Source: Actinomycetes bacterium (lineage in GTDB: Bacteria; Actinomycetota; Thermoleophilia; Solirubrobacterales; 70-9). Taken from it: a stretch of 17,562 bases of DNA. Of this stretch, positions 6,678-14,448 are shown piece by piece. Every line of letters starts with the position of its first letter. The stretch's first letter is position 1. Position numbers and translations under genes: made by a program. The stretch lies in assembly GCA_023436605.1 (NCBI GenBank), contig JAEZIQ010000007.1, forward strand, positions 1-17,562, given 5' to 3'. The notes beneath the pieces were generated by a model. The model made no database searches. It was not told the DNA's origin and worked only from the letters and a program-made list of their open reading frames with translations.

Positions 6678-8150
6678 TCAGAGCTGGATTGCTTTGAGGG
6701 TGAGGAAGTCTTCGATTCCGTAGGGGCCGAGTTCGCGGCCGTGGCCGGAGAGCTTGCGGCCGCCGAAGGGAGCGAGGGGGTTGAAGGCGGCGCCGTTGAT
6801 CTCGACCTGGCCGGTTTCGATCCGGCGGGCGACCTCAACCGCGCGGTCGGGGTCCGATGACCAGACGCCGCCGGCCAGGCCGTAAGCGGAATCGTTGGCC
6901 AGCTCGATCGCCTGCTCTTCGATGTCATAGGGCAGGATCGAGAGGACCGGGCCGAAGATCTCCTCCCGGGCGATCGTCATCTCGGGGGTTACCTCGGAAA
7001 AGACCGTGGGCCGGACGAAGTAGCCGGTGTCGAGGCCTTCCGGGGTTTCGGGTCCGCCGGCGATGAGTTTGGCGCCCTCCTCGATTCCCTTCTCGATGTA
7101 GCCGCGGACCCGGTCGCGCTGGTTGGCTGAGCTCATCGGGCCGATCTGGGTTTCGGGGTCGGCCGGGTTGCCGACCTTGATCTCGGCCACGGCGGCAGCG
7201 GCCACCGCCTCGACCACCGGCAGCGACTCGCGGGGCACCAGCATCCGGGTCAGGGCCGAGCAGGTCTGGCCGCCGTTGATGAAGCACTTCTGGATGCCAT
7301 TCACCACGGCGGCTTCGAAGTCGGCGTCGTCGAGGATCACGTTGGCTGACTTGCCGCCGAGTTCGACCGTGACCGGCTTGACTGAGGCCGCGGCCAGTTC
7401 GCTGACCCGGATCCCGGCCCGGGCCGAGCCGGTGAAGGAGACCATGTCGACGCCGGGGTGGGAGACGATCGCCTCGCCGACCACCGGGCCGGTACCGGTG
7501 ACCATGTTGACCACGCCACCGGGCAGGCCGACGTCATGGATCACCTCCATCAGCAGGTAGGCGGCGAGCGGGGTCATCTCGCTCGGCTTCAGGACGACCG
7601 TGCAGCCGGCGGTGATCGCCGGAGCGACCTTGGCCGCGATCTGGTGGATCGGGTAGTTCCACGGGGTGATCGCGCCGACCACGCCGAGCGGTTCGCGGAT
7701 CACCTTCGAGTTGCCGATCGTCTGCTCCCACGGCATCTCCTCGATCAGGTGTTCCATCGAGGTGAAGTCGATCGCCGGCAGCGAAGCCTGGATCAGCATG
7801 CCCTCGGTGACCGGGGTGCCGAGTTCCTGGCTGACCAGGCCGGCGATCTCCTCGGCCCGGTCCTGGAGGCCGTGGCCGATCAGGGTCGAGTAGCCGGCCC
7901 GGTCCTGGACCGGCATCTCCTTCCAGCCGGGCAGAGCAGCGCGGGCCGCGGCGACCGCCGCGTCGACGTCCTCGGCGGTGCCGGCCGGTACCGAGCCCAT
8001 CACCTGCTCGGTCGAGGAGTTGATCACCTCGATCCGCTCATCCGAGGTGGCGGGGACCCACTCGCCGCCGATGAAGTGGCTGGCGAACTTCTCGTCGATC
8101 GCCGGAGCGGAGCTTGCCTCCTCGGTGCCGGTAGCTGCGATCGGGTTCAT
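6678..8150 (-). CDS. NAD(P)-dependent aldehyde dehydrogenase
   Basis: 490-residue aldehyde dehydrogenase that oxidises an aldehyde to the acid with NAD(P)+. Family landmarks are intact: PWNYP with Asn165, cofactor-loop FTGSARAG near 239-246, ELGGKS with general base Glu263, and GGQTCSA with catalytic Cys297. The C-terminal IFGPVLSI and the oligomerisation tail are present, so it is full length. Its ATG overlaps the stop of the upstream GMC oxidoreductase (ATGA), which implies translational coupling and a shared pathway in which the GMC enzyme makes the aldehyde. The chain length of the substrate cannot be read from the sequence. The N-terminus has about 20 extra residues before the usual start of homology, which is common. 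Confidence 0.96.
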   Translation of the reverse strand: MNPIAATGTEEASSAPAIDEKFASHFIGGEWVPATSDERIEVINSSTEQVMGSVPAGTAEDVDAAVAAARAALPGWKEMPVQDRAGYSTLIGHGLQDRAEEIAGLVSQELGTPVTEGMLIQASLPAIDFTSMEHLIEEMPWEQTIGNSKVIREPLGVVGAITPWNYPIHQIAAKVAPAITAGCTVVLKPSEMTPLAAYLLMEVIHDVGLPGGVVNMVTGTGPVVGEAIVSHPGVDMVSFTGSARAGIRVSELAAASVKPVTVELGGKSANVILDDADFEAAVVNGIQKCFINGGQTCSALTRMLVPRESLPVVEAVAAAAVAEIKVGNPADPETQIGPMSSANQRDRVRGYIEKGIEEGAKLIAGGPETPEGLDTGYFVRPTVFSEVTPEMTIAREEIFGPVLSILPYDIEEQAIELANDSAYGLAGGVWSSDPDRAVEVARRIETGQVEINGAAFNPLAPFGGRKLSGHGRELGPYGIEDFLTLKAIQL

Positions 8151-10108
8151 GCGGTTGCCTCCTCGGTCTGGCCCGCGGTTCGGGTGGCTCCCGCCTCCTC
8201 GAGGATCTTTTCGGCGGTGCGGGAGGCCAGGGACATGATCGTGATCATCGGGTTGGTGCCCGAAGGGGTGGGGAAGGCGGAGCTGTCACCGATCCAGACG
8301 CCCGGCGTGTCGTGGAGTTCACCCCGGGGGTCGGCAACGCTGTCGGCCGGGTCGCTGCCCATGCGGCAGCTGCCCATCTGGTGGGCGGCGAAAAGCCTCG
8401 CTCCGCCGGCCCGGAGGGGCAGCCGGTTGATGCGGGAGATGAAGGCGTCGAGGTCGTCACCGACCCGCCAGCCCGGCAGGCCGGTCGCCAGCGCGTAGAT
8501 CTGGTTCGCCCCGGCCGCGTGGTGGAGTCGGATCTGCTGTTCGAGACCGAAATGGAGATTGTCGATGTCACGCGGGTCAGTCACCGAGTAGGTCGGCATC
8601 GACTGGCCGTCGCCGTCGATGAAGACCTGGCCGCCGCCGCGTTCCCGGGTCAGGTTGATCGTGATCGACCCATTCGCGTACCCGGCGAGAACCTCGCGGT
8701 GATGCTCGGCGGTGGTGAACGGGATCGCCGACCCGCCGAGGCCGGTCGTGTACTGGGCTCCCTCGATCAGGAAGCCGTAGCCGTCGTCCTCGAGGCCGTT
8801 CTGGAACTGGTCGACGACCGCGGCGTGGGGCGGGCCCCACCAGGCCTTCTGGTCCTCGGCGTAGCTGGCGAAGATCAGGGTGCAGGGATGGAGTCTCAGG
8901 TGCTTGCCGGTGGCCGGGCCGCCGATCCCGGAGCGGAGCAGGAGCGCCGGTGACTCGAGGGCGCCGCCGGCGACCACCACGCGCGGGGCCCGGATTGTCA
9001 CCCTGGCACCGCCGAAGTCGGCTTCGACCCCGGCCGCGCGGCCATCCTTGACCAGTACCTTCCGGGCCTGGCAGCCGACGATCACATCGGCCCCGTGGTC
9101 GACCGCATCCTGCAGATAGGTCTTGAGGGTCGACTGCTTGGCGCCGGTCTGATCGCCCCAGCCCATGTAGGCGGCCATCGCCGGATCGTGCTTCGAGCGG
9201 TCCCAGTTGCGATCGGTCGGATGCCAGGACCAGCCGAGCTTCTCGGCCGCGTCGATCCAGGTCTTCTGGGTCTGGTTCAGCTCGGAGCAGTCGCTGTTGA
9301 CCTGGAGCCGTTCCCAGACCGAGTCGATATGACGGTCGAAATCGGGAGTGTTGACATCTTCGAGCCCATACTCGTCGGCCCATTCCTGGCGGACCCAGGG
9401 CCGCGGCCTGAAGCAGTTGGTCCAGTTGATCAGGGTGCCGCCACCGAGACAGCTGCCGGCCTGGAGACTGACGTTGAAATCGGCGGTGTAGGTCGGCCCG
9501 CCCCGCCAGTACATGCGGGCAAAGCCGTTCAGTTCGGTCTGGTCGAAGTCGGCCTCGTTGAAGTAGCCGCCCATCTCCAGCACGATCACCTTCAGCCCGG
9601 CCTCGGCCAGGCGGGCGGCGATCACGCCACCGCCGGCCCCGGAGCCGACGATCACCGCGTCGGCTTCGAGTACGTCCCCGTCGGCGGGAGTCAGGGGGTG
9701 GATTGGCTTCTCGACCTCGGGTGGCACAGAGATCGGTCCGGGGAATCCGAACTGCTCCCAGTTCGGGTTCGGCGGCAGGCCATAATGGAAGAAGAGGGTG
9801 AGTCCGGTCAGGGCCCCGACCCCGATCGCCGCCTCGCGGCTGGCCAGCGACATGTTGGTCAGGATCTGTTCGCGCGAAGCCTGCGAAAGCGCGTTGAAGT
9901 TCTGCATCTCGAGGGCATCGAGCAGCTCTTCGATTCCCTGCTGGTCGGCCTCGGGCATCTGGGAGATCGCCTCGGCGACGGCCAGGTTGGCGCCGGTGTC
10001 GGCGGCGGAGCGGGCCCAGAACCCGGTCGGATCATCGTCGCGGGCAAGCGACGGGACGATCGTCTCGCAGACGCGATTCAGGACGGCGGCGCGGTTCTCG
10101 TCAAGCAC
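8147..10108 (-). CDS. GMC-family oxidoreductase, long-chain alcohol oxidase-like
   Basis: 653-residue FAD-dependent glucose-methanol-choline oxidoreductase. Residues 1-130 form a helical N-terminal region resembling the gluconate-dehydrogenase subunit-3/long-chain alcohol oxidase extension. The FAD motif GSGAGGG is at 155-161 with ribose-binding Glu178. The signature GGTLINWTNCFRPRP follows in the FAD domain. The catalytic pair is His576 in HQMGSCRMG and Asn619 in SGTNPM, the His/Asn arrangement of cholesterol-oxidase-type members. Neighbour and architecture favour oxidation of a primary, possibly fatty, alcohol to the aldehyde for the overlapping ALDH. The GTG start at 10108 is supported by AGGAG 7 nt upstream. 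No signal peptide or Tat motif is seen, so it is probably cytoplasmic. A steroid or terpenoid alcohol substrate is an alternative. Confidence 0.93.
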   Translation of the reverse strand: MLDENRAAVLNRVCETIVPSLARDDDPTGFWARSAADTGANLAVAEAISQMPEADQQGIEELLDALEMQNFNALSQASREQILTNMSLASREAAIGVGALTGLTLFFHYGLPPNPNWEQFGFPGPISVPPEVEKPIHPLTPADGDVLEADAVIVGSGAGGGVIAARLAEAGLKVIVLEMGGYFNEADFDQTELNGFARMYWRGGPTYTADFNVSLQAGSCLGGGTLINWTNCFRPRPWVRQEWADEYGLEDVNTPDFDRHIDSVWERLQVNSDCSELNQTQKTWIDAAEKLGWSWHPTDRNWDRSKHDPAMAAYMGWGDQTGAKQSTLKTYLQDAVDHGADVIVGCQARKVLVKDGRAAGVEADFGGARVTIRAPRVVVAGGALESPALLLRSGIGGPATGKHLRLHPCTLIFASYAEDQKAWWGPPHAAVVDQFQNGLEDDGYGFLIEGAQYTTGLGGSAIPFTTAEHHREVLAGYANGSITINLTRERGGGQVFIDGDGQSMPTYSVTDPRDIDNLHFGLEQQIRLHHAAGANQIYALATGLPGWRVGDDLDAFISRINRLPLRAGGARLFAAHQMGSCRMGSDPADSVADPRGELHDTPGVWIGDSSAFPTPSGTNPMITIMSLASRTAEKILEEAGATRTAGQTEEATA

Positions 10109-10146
10109 TTGCGTGCTCCTCTCCTCGGTTCCTTACGGCCACGGCC

Positions 10147-10152
10147 AGTGTA
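10147..10152 (-). promoter_or_regulatory. -10 TACACT for the GMC/ALDH operon
   Basis: TACACT lies 38 nt before the GTG start in the 81-nt gap below the DUF3800 gene, leaving a leader of about 30 nt that includes the AGGAG at 10116-10120. No clear -35 hexamer is seen at 16-18 bp. Confidence 0.4.
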
Positions 10153-10189
10153 ACGCCGAGCCCGAGGTCGATCCGCGATTTTCGGCAGA

Positions 10190-10921
10190 TCAGCGCGGGT
10201 TGAAGAGCCGGTCGTCCCCGCCGCGTCGGGACGAATCGGGAAAGACCTTGAGGCCGACGCCGTCGACCTTGCCGCTGACCGGGTGCTTCATGAAACAGGG
10301 ATCCAGCTGTTTGAAAAACCGGCTGGCGTCACCGAGCGAGAACTGGGCGGCCCGGGTCGGGCCAATCACCAGGTCGGCCAGCTGGAGGCCGAGCGAGTGG
10401 TGGGAGGGACCGAGCATCAGACCGTCGACGATGCGGTCGAGCTCGGCGAAGTCGGTGCCCTCCTCGTGGATCCGGTCGAAGTACCGGCGCATGTGCCGGT
10501 CCTTCTCGAACTCCCGGGAATCGAGCACGATCACACCGTGGGCGCCTTCGCTGGCAAGGAAACGCTGGAACCGCTCGGCCGTGAACGTGAGCGCGGTCTG
10601 GTAGATCACGTCGGCGTTCCGGAAGTACTTCTCGCGGTAATCCTCGATCGTGGAATCGGTGTAGAGGACGGTTGCCAGGCAGTGAATCGGCAGACCGGAA
10701 AGGCACTCGTACGTGGCGTCGGCGATCTCGGGTGAGACCTCGCCGGAACCGACCCCGGACCACTTCAGTTCCTTGCCGGTCGGCCAGCCGGCCTTGGTCA
10801 GGCAGGCGTGCCAGCGCTCTCTTACTTCGACCCAGTGGTCGGCCCGGATGGCCACCCCGCCGAGGGCGAAAATCTCGTCCTCGGCGGGGATGCCTGACTC
10901 ATCCAGGAAGAGCAGGTACAT
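10190..10921 (-). CDS. DUF3800-domain protein (RNase H-like fold)
   Basis: 243-residue protein of the DUF3800 family. The characteristic motifs are present: LFLDESG at the extreme N-terminus (Asp7, Glu8), IVLDSREF with Asp134, and LQLADLV with Asp183. Acidic residues at the ends of these strands are what a ribonuclease-H-like metal site needs, so nuclease activity is plausible but unproven for the family. DUF3800 genes often occur in accessory or mobile regions; here there is no transposase, restriction gene or other defence gene within the window. It starts 4 nt after the lipoprotein stop (TAG-AGCG-ATG) with no Shine-Dalgarno, so it probably depends on translation of the lipoprotein gene. 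Confidence 0.88.
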   Translation of the reverse strand: MYLLFLDESGIPAEDEIFALGGVAIRADHWVEVRERWHACLTKAGWPTGKELKWSGVGSGEVSPEIADATYECLSGLPIHCLATVLYTDSTIEDYREKYFRNADVIYQTALTFTAERFQRFLASEGAHGVIVLDSREFEKDRHMRRYFDRIHEEGTDFAELDRIVDGLMLGPSHHSLGLQLADLVIGPTRAAQFSLGDASRFFKQLDPCFMKHPVSGKVDGVGLKVFPDSSRRGGDDRLFNPR

Positions 10922-10925
10922 CGCT

Positions 10926-11381
10926 CTAGGAGTTGGAGCCGCAGACCGTCAGTCCGAACTCGTCCGCCTTGGCGGTAGCTTCACCGAAGGGGTTCTCCTC
11001 TGCGATCGACCCCTCGGGGTCTTCCTTCACTGCCGCCAGTTCGGATTCGAAGGTGTCGAGGATGTCGTTGTAGGCGTCAGCGTCATCTTCGTTCGGTTGC
11101 AGGGCGCGCAGTTCTTCGATCTGCGACTCGTAAAGCGGTACGACCTCGTCGGAAATGAAAGCTGCGACTTCCTGGTCGCTTGACTTGTCATCCAGGCCGG
11201 TGCTCTCCAGAACTTCAACCGTCTTGTTGTCGTAATCGGTGCAGATCTCGTTGGCCTGGGCGATCAGGTCGGCGTTCGAGAGTGCGTCGTCAGACGAGTC
11301 GTCGCTGCTGCCGCAGGCGGCGAGGCCGAGCGAGAGCGCAACGGCGAGCGTGGCAACGCCGATGGATAGGGGCTTTCTCAT
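10926..11381 (-). CDS. Small secreted lipoprotein
   Basis: 151-residue lipoprotein. The N-terminus has a basic MRKP, a hydrophobic stretch and the lipobox LAAC with Cys23 as the lipidated residue, followed by a Gly-Ser-Asp linker (about 24-33). The mature part is acidic, mostly helical, and carries two cysteines, Cys47 and Cys147 (in FGLTVCGSNS at the end), well placed to form an extracytoplasmic disulphide. GGAAGG lies 5 nt before the ATG, and TACTAT at 11420-11425 is a fitting -10. I do not recognise a named family; small acidic lipoproteins of this design are common in actinobacteria. DUF3800 follows after 4 nt, an odd pairing of a surface lipoprotein with a putative nuclease-fold protein. 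Confidence 0.88.
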   Translation of the reverse strand: MRKPLSIGVATLAVALSLGLAACGSSDDSSDDALSNADLIAQANEICTDYDNKTVEVLESTGLDDKSSDQEVAAFISDEVVPLYESQIEELRALQPNEDDADAYNDILDTFESELAAVKEDPEGSIAEENPFGEATAKADEFGLTVCGSNS

Positions 11382-11419
11382 TGAAACCTTCCGTTTGGAG
11401 GTGGGACGGGACCGGGGGG

Positions 11420-11425
11420 ATAGTA
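11420..11425 (-). promoter_or_regulatory. -10 TACTAT for the lipoprotein gene
   Basis: TACTAT lies 38 nt before the ATG at 11381, the same distance as for the GMC operon, with GGAAGG at 11387-11392 as the Shine-Dalgarno. It sits between the two divergent genes, 19 nt from the -10-like element of the opposite gene. Confidence 0.4.
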
Positions 11426-11444
11426 GACCCTCCGGCGGGCGGGA

Positions 11445-11450
11445 TAAGGT
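11445..11450 (+). promoter_or_regulatory. -10-like TAAGGT before the membrane protein at 11458
   Basis: TAAGGT lies 7 nt before the ATG. The embedded AAGG could instead act as a Shine-Dalgarno, so the two readings (leaderless promoter or ribosome-binding site) compete. Confidence 0.3.
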
Positions 11451-11457
11451 CGTTTTT

Positions 11458-11961
11458 ATGGAGAACCTGTCGCTAGCAGTAACGACCGTTCAGTTGTCAG
11501 TCTGGATTCACGTGACCGCAGTCGTGGTCGGACTGGGCATGACCTTCGCCGAAGCGCTGCTTTTCCCGGTGGCGATGAAGATGAATCCGCGCCACCTACC
11601 GTACGTCCACCGGCTTCAGTTGACCATTAACCGCTACGTCGCGAACCCGGCCCTGCTCCTCATCCTGATCACCGGTATCTACCAGGTGTCCGAGTACAAC
11701 ATCAGTTTTGGTGACTTCTGGATCAGCGCCAGTTTCATGATTGTGATCATCCTCGGCGGTATCAACGGCGGCTACTTCATACCTTCCGACAAGAAGCTCG
11801 AAGCGATGCTGAACGAGGAGATCAAAACGGCCGGTGACGGTCCATTTACTCCCTCCCAGGATTACATGTCGAAGGCCAAGCTTCAGGGGATCCTCGGGCC
11901 GGTGATGGGTCTCCTGATCGTGCTCGCGATCTACCTCATGGTGGTCAAGCCGGGCGCCTGA
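11458..11961 (+). CDS. Four-helix integral membrane protein (DUF2269-like)
   Basis: 167-residue membrane protein with four predicted helices near residues 10-38, 62-78, 86-108 and 145-163. His18 in the first helix (WIHVTAVVVGLGMTF) and His46 and His51 in the following loop resemble DUF2269/CopD-like small membrane proteins, in which a helix-1 histidine is conserved; this family placement is tentative. The start at 11458 places the first helix directly at the N-terminus; an in-frame extension back to 11239 would run through the divergent lipoprotein gene and is rejected. It ends 22 nt before the convergent DUF4287-SRPBCC gene. No pathway can be assigned. Confidence 0.82.
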   Translation: MENLSLAVTTVQLSVWIHVTAVVVGLGMTFAEALLFPVAMKMNPRHLPYVHRLQLTINRYVANPALLLILITGIYQVSEYNISFGDFWISASFMIVIILGGINGGYFIPSDKKLEAMLNEEIKTAGDGPFTPSQDYMSKAKLQGILGPVMGLLIVLAIYLMVVKPGA

Positions 11962-11983
11962 ACCAAGGTCGCAAGTGGGCGGG

Positions 11984-12535
11984 TCAGCTGGCCTCGAGCA
12001 GTTGCTTGAGGGCGATCACCCGCTCCCGCCACCAGATCTTCATTCGTTCGGCGATCTCGCCGTCGGGCAGCTTCTCGTGCTCGAGCGCAACCCGGCATCT
12101 TTCGGGGCCGAGCCTTTCGAAGCCGACGATCAGGCGGGTCGAACCGTCGCCCCAGTCATACCTGGCCGAAACCGGGGCGGTGGCGGTCCGCAAATGAAGG
12201 TCGCCTTCCGGTAGCCACTGCATTCGGATCGACTCCTTCTCGAAAGCTTCGAAAGCCTTCTCGACCGGTGCCGCGATCGTCTTCGAAGCGGTGACCGACC
12301 AGCCGTCGGCCCGCTGCCCCGGCTCGCGCAGACCTCGGGCCCGCTCGTATCCAACCGTGATCGATTGCGCCCACCAGCCCGGCACACCCTGCTCGTCGGT
12401 CAGCCAGCGGGCGATCTCGGTGTGAGTTCTCCTCATCGCACCGGCGTTGTCGAGCAGATCCAGCCACTCGTCCCAGTCCTTGCCGGTCGCTTCGACGAGC
12501 TTCTCACTGGAAAGCGTCGGTTCGAAGTCAGTCAT
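11984..12535 (-). CDS. DUF4287-SRPBCC domain protein
   Basis: 183-residue two-domain soluble protein. Residues about 17-70 match a DUF4287 helical module (GKDWDEWLDLL through WWAQSITVGYERARGLR), and residues about 78-183 form an SRPBCC/AHSA1 helix-grip fold that usually binds a hydrophobic ligand or assists a partner protein. This pairing is seen in other bacteria and is not a chimera artefact. It is divergently transcribed from the acetyltransferase operon, with 72 nt between the starts. The ATG at 12535 lacks a Shine-Dalgarno; CTAAGT 7 nt upstream is a weak -10-like match. No catalytic residues can be named. Confidence 0.87.
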   Translation of the reverse strand: MTDFEPTLSSEKLVEATGKDWDEWLDLLDNAGAMRRTHTEIARWLTDEQGVPGWWAQSITVGYERARGLREPGQRADGWSVTASKTIAAPVEKAFEAFEKESIRMQWLPEGDLHLRTATAPVSARYDWGDGSTRLIVGFERLGPERCRVALEHEKLPDGEIAERMKIWWRERVIALKQLLEAS

Positions 12536-12595
12536 GACACGGACTTAGTTTCTACCACGGTGCGCCAGGGCCGAAACCGGAATCTGGCACCTCTC

Positions 12596-12601
12596 TAACA
12601 T
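12596..12601 (+). promoter_or_regulatory. -10-like TAACAT before the acetyltransferase operon
   Basis: TAACAT matches the -10 consensus at four positions and lies 6 nt before the ATG at 12608, with no Shine-Dalgarno. This is the clearest of the leaderless-type promoters because the gene heads its operon and has only divergent sequence upstream. Confidence 0.45.
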
Positions 12602-12607
12602 TGACCC

Positions 12608-12886
12608 ATGGCCGAGACGGACGATCAGAAGATCACAGTCAGTGACCGAAGCTCCCTCAACCGATACGAGATCCGGCTCGACGGGAAACTCGCGGGAATG
12701 GCCGAGTACCAGTTGGGGGAGGGGAAGATCGCCTTCACCCACACCGAGGTCGATCCCGCCTACGGCGGCCAGGGCCTCGGCTCCCGGCTGATCGAGTTCG
12801 CCGTGACCGACGCGCGGTCGAGGGGCCTGGAAATCAAGCCGGTCTGCCCCTTCGTCAAGAAGTGGATTGACGAGAACCCCGCCTGA
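12608..12886 (+). CDS. GNAT-family N-acetyltransferase, short YjdJ/NATD1 type
   Basis: 92-residue minimal GNAT protein. It has the acetyl-CoA pyrophosphate loop as GGQGLGS at 53-59, preceded by HTEVDPAY and followed by the helix that leads to KPVCPFVKKWIDENP. The latter is the hallmark ending of the short Yjdj-type (DUF1131/NATD1-like) group, in which the cysteine (Cys80) and the PFVxxW element are conserved. Length is normal for the type. Substrate is unknown; members are thought to acetylate small molecules or proteins. It heads a plus-strand operon, and the methyltransferase starts 2 nt after its stop. Confidence 0.92.
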   Translation: MAETDDQKITVSDRSSLNRYEIRLDGKLAGMAEYQLGEGKIAFTHTEVDPAYGGQGLGSRLIEFAVTDARSRGLEIKPVCPFVKKWIDENPA

Positions 12887-12888
12887 CG

Positions 12889-13560
12889 ATGCCCGTCAGC
12901 AGAGAAAGCGCCGAAGCCGCCGCCGACAAGGTGCCGGGCAGCAAGCTTTCCGCCCGGATATACGAACCGTTCCTCTGGCTCGGTGAAAAGGCCGGCTTCT
13001 GGCGCTGGCGCAAGCGGCAGGTCGAGCAGGTCACCGGATCGGTGATGGAACTCGGGGCCGGAACCGGACTCAACCTGCCCTACTACCCGGCCGGGCTCGA
13101 GCGGCTGGTCCTGGTCGAACCGGATGTCCACAAGGCCAGGCTGCTGGCCGAAAAGAGCCCGCCGGCCGGCGTGTCGCCCGAGATCCTGCGGGCCCCGGGG
13201 GAGACCCTGCCCTTCGAGGACGACAGCTTCGACACCGTTATCGAAACCCTGGTGCTCTGCACCGTGGCCGACCCGGAAGTGACCGCGGCCGAGATCCGGC
13301 GGGTGCTGAAACCCGGCGGGCGTTTCCTCTTTGTTGAACATGTCCGTTCCGACCGGCCCCGCCTCGGACGCTTCCAGGACCGGATGGAGAGACCGTGGAA
13401 GAAGCTGGCCGACGGCTGCCACTGCAACCGGCGCACCCTGCCGATGCTGGAGGCAAACGGGTTCGAGGTCGAGGTCTCGGCCGAGATGGACCGGTCGCTG
13501 ATGATGCCGCTGATCCGGCCGGTCGTGAGTGGCGTGGCGCGGGTCCGGGCGAGCGCCTGA
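12889..13560 (+). CDS. Class I SAM-dependent methyltransferase
   Basis: 223-residue Rossmann-fold methyltransferase. Motif I is ELGAGTG at 54-60, the acidic residue binding the SAM ribose is Glu77 (LVEP), motif II region is LPFEDDSFDTV at 107-117, and the post-motif KPGGRFLFVEHV is at 141-152. The tail with DGCHCNRRT near 175-183 resembles the METTL7/UbiE-like small-molecule methyltransferases. A small or thiol substrate is possible but unproven. It starts 2 nt after the acetyltransferase stop and is followed after 3 nt by the Fpg/Nei gene, so the three are translated from one message. Confidence 0.92.
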   Translation: MPVSRESAEAAADKVPGSKLSARIYEPFLWLGEKAGFWRWRKRQVEQVTGSVMELGAGTGLNLPYYPAGLERLVLVEPDVHKARLLAEKSPPAGVSPEILRAPGETLPFEDDSFDTVIETLVLCTVADPEVTAAEIRRVLKPGGRFLFVEHVRSDRPRLGRFQDRMERPWKKLADGCHCNRRTLPMLEANGFEVEVSAEMDRSLMMPLIRPVVSGVARVRASA

Positions 13561-13563
13561 GCG

Positions 13564-14409
13564 ATGCCCGAACTGCCGGAGGTCGAGTTCACGGCCCGGC
13601 TGATCGGCTCGGAAGTGACCGGAGCAAGGATCGCATCAGCGGTCGCTCCCGGGATCAACGTGATGAAGTCGTTCCGGCCGCCGATCGACGGTCTGGCAGG
13701 CGATCAGTTCACCGGAATCCGGCGCCGGGGAAAGCTGCTGATCATCGATTTCGCCTCCGGTACGTCGATGCTGATCCACCTGATGTCGGCGGGCAAGCTT
13801 CAGCTCTTCGAGAAACGGGCCGGCCCGAAGGACCGAAGCTCACGGGTACTGATCAGGCTCGAAGACGGCCGGGAGCTGAGGATTCGGGAGACCGGGACCA
13901 AACAGCGGGCCTGGGCGAAACTGATGCCGGCCGAAGAGATCAAGACCGACGAGGCAATCGCCAAACTCGGTCCCGACGCCTGGCCGGAACCGGTTCCGGC
14001 GGAACTGCTTTCGAGCACCGAGCGGCCGCTCTACTCGCTGCTTCGCGACCAGCGGACGATCGCCGGCATCGGCCGGACCTGGGTCGACGAGATCCTCTGG
14101 ACCGCCCGGCTTTCGCCCTTCAAGCGGGCCGCCGACCTCGAGCCGGGAGAAGTGGACACTCTTGCCGCCGCGATTCACGACCGGCTCGAGGCAGCGATCG
14201 CGTTCTACGAGGCCGAGGTCGAGCCGCCACTGCCGGCCAAACTGCCGAAGCCGCTCGATGTCCACGGACGTGAGGGGAAACCCTGCCCCCGATGCGGGGC
14301 GGAAATTCACGCCGTTCACTACAAGGACTACGTGCTCTGTTACTGCCCCGAGGAGCAGACCGGCGGGCAGCTGCTCAAGGATCGCCGCCTGTCGCGGTTG
14401 CTGAAGTAA
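13564..14409 (+). CDS. Divergent Fpg/Nei-family DNA glycosylase
   Basis: 281-residue DNA-repair enzyme of the formamidopyrimidine-DNA glycosylase/endonuclease VIII family. Conserved: the N-terminal PELPEVE with catalytic Pro2 and Glu3, Lys57 in RRRGK, and the helix-two-turn-helix AGIG at 167-170. Changed relative to E. coli Fpg: GN in the H2TH loop becomes GR (Arg171), the PRRF intercalation loop is replaced by ETGTKQRAW (109-117), the Met wedge reads HLMSAG rather than HLGMSG, the zinc finger is C241-x2-C244-x14-C259-x-C261 with the canonical fourth cysteine replaced by Glu264, and the finger arginine is Tyr256. These point to a distinct subfamily, probably with a different lesion or damage-recognition mode. 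The catalytic core looks active. It is last in the acetyltransferase-methyltransferase operon. Confidence 0.92.
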   Translation: MPELPEVEFTARLIGSEVTGARIASAVAPGINVMKSFRPPIDGLAGDQFTGIRRRGKLLIIDFASGTSMLIHLMSAGKLQLFEKRAGPKDRSSRVLIRLEDGRELRIRETGTKQRAWAKLMPAEEIKTDEAIAKLGPDAWPEPVPAELLSSTERPLYSLLRDQRTIAGIGRTWVDEILWTARLSPFKRAADLEPGEVDTLAAAIHDRLEAAIAFYEAEVEPPLPAKLPKPLDVHGREGKPCPRCGAEIHAVHYKDYVLCYCPEEQTGGQLLKDRRLSRLLK

Positions 14410-14410
14410 G

Positions 14411-14448
14411 CCGGACCGGGACGGTCAACCGTCGAAGTCGGAGTCCGG
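14411..14448. terminator. Nested inverted repeats at convergent gene ends
   Basis: Outer arms CCGGAC (14411-14416) and GTCCGG (14443-14448) enclose inner arms GACGGT (14420-14425) and ACCGTC (14428-14433). They lie between the Fpg/Nei stop and the C-terminal codons of the acidic protein. The inner 2-nt loop is too tight for a stable hairpin alone, and no U-tract follows, so a bidirectional terminator is only plausible. Confidence 0.35.

Noticed and set aside
9095..10153. A 352-codon plus-strand frame opposite the GMC oxidoreductase, and a similar one at 7458-8498.
   Set aside because: Both are antisense to enzymes with complete catalytic motifs and show no recognisable domain.
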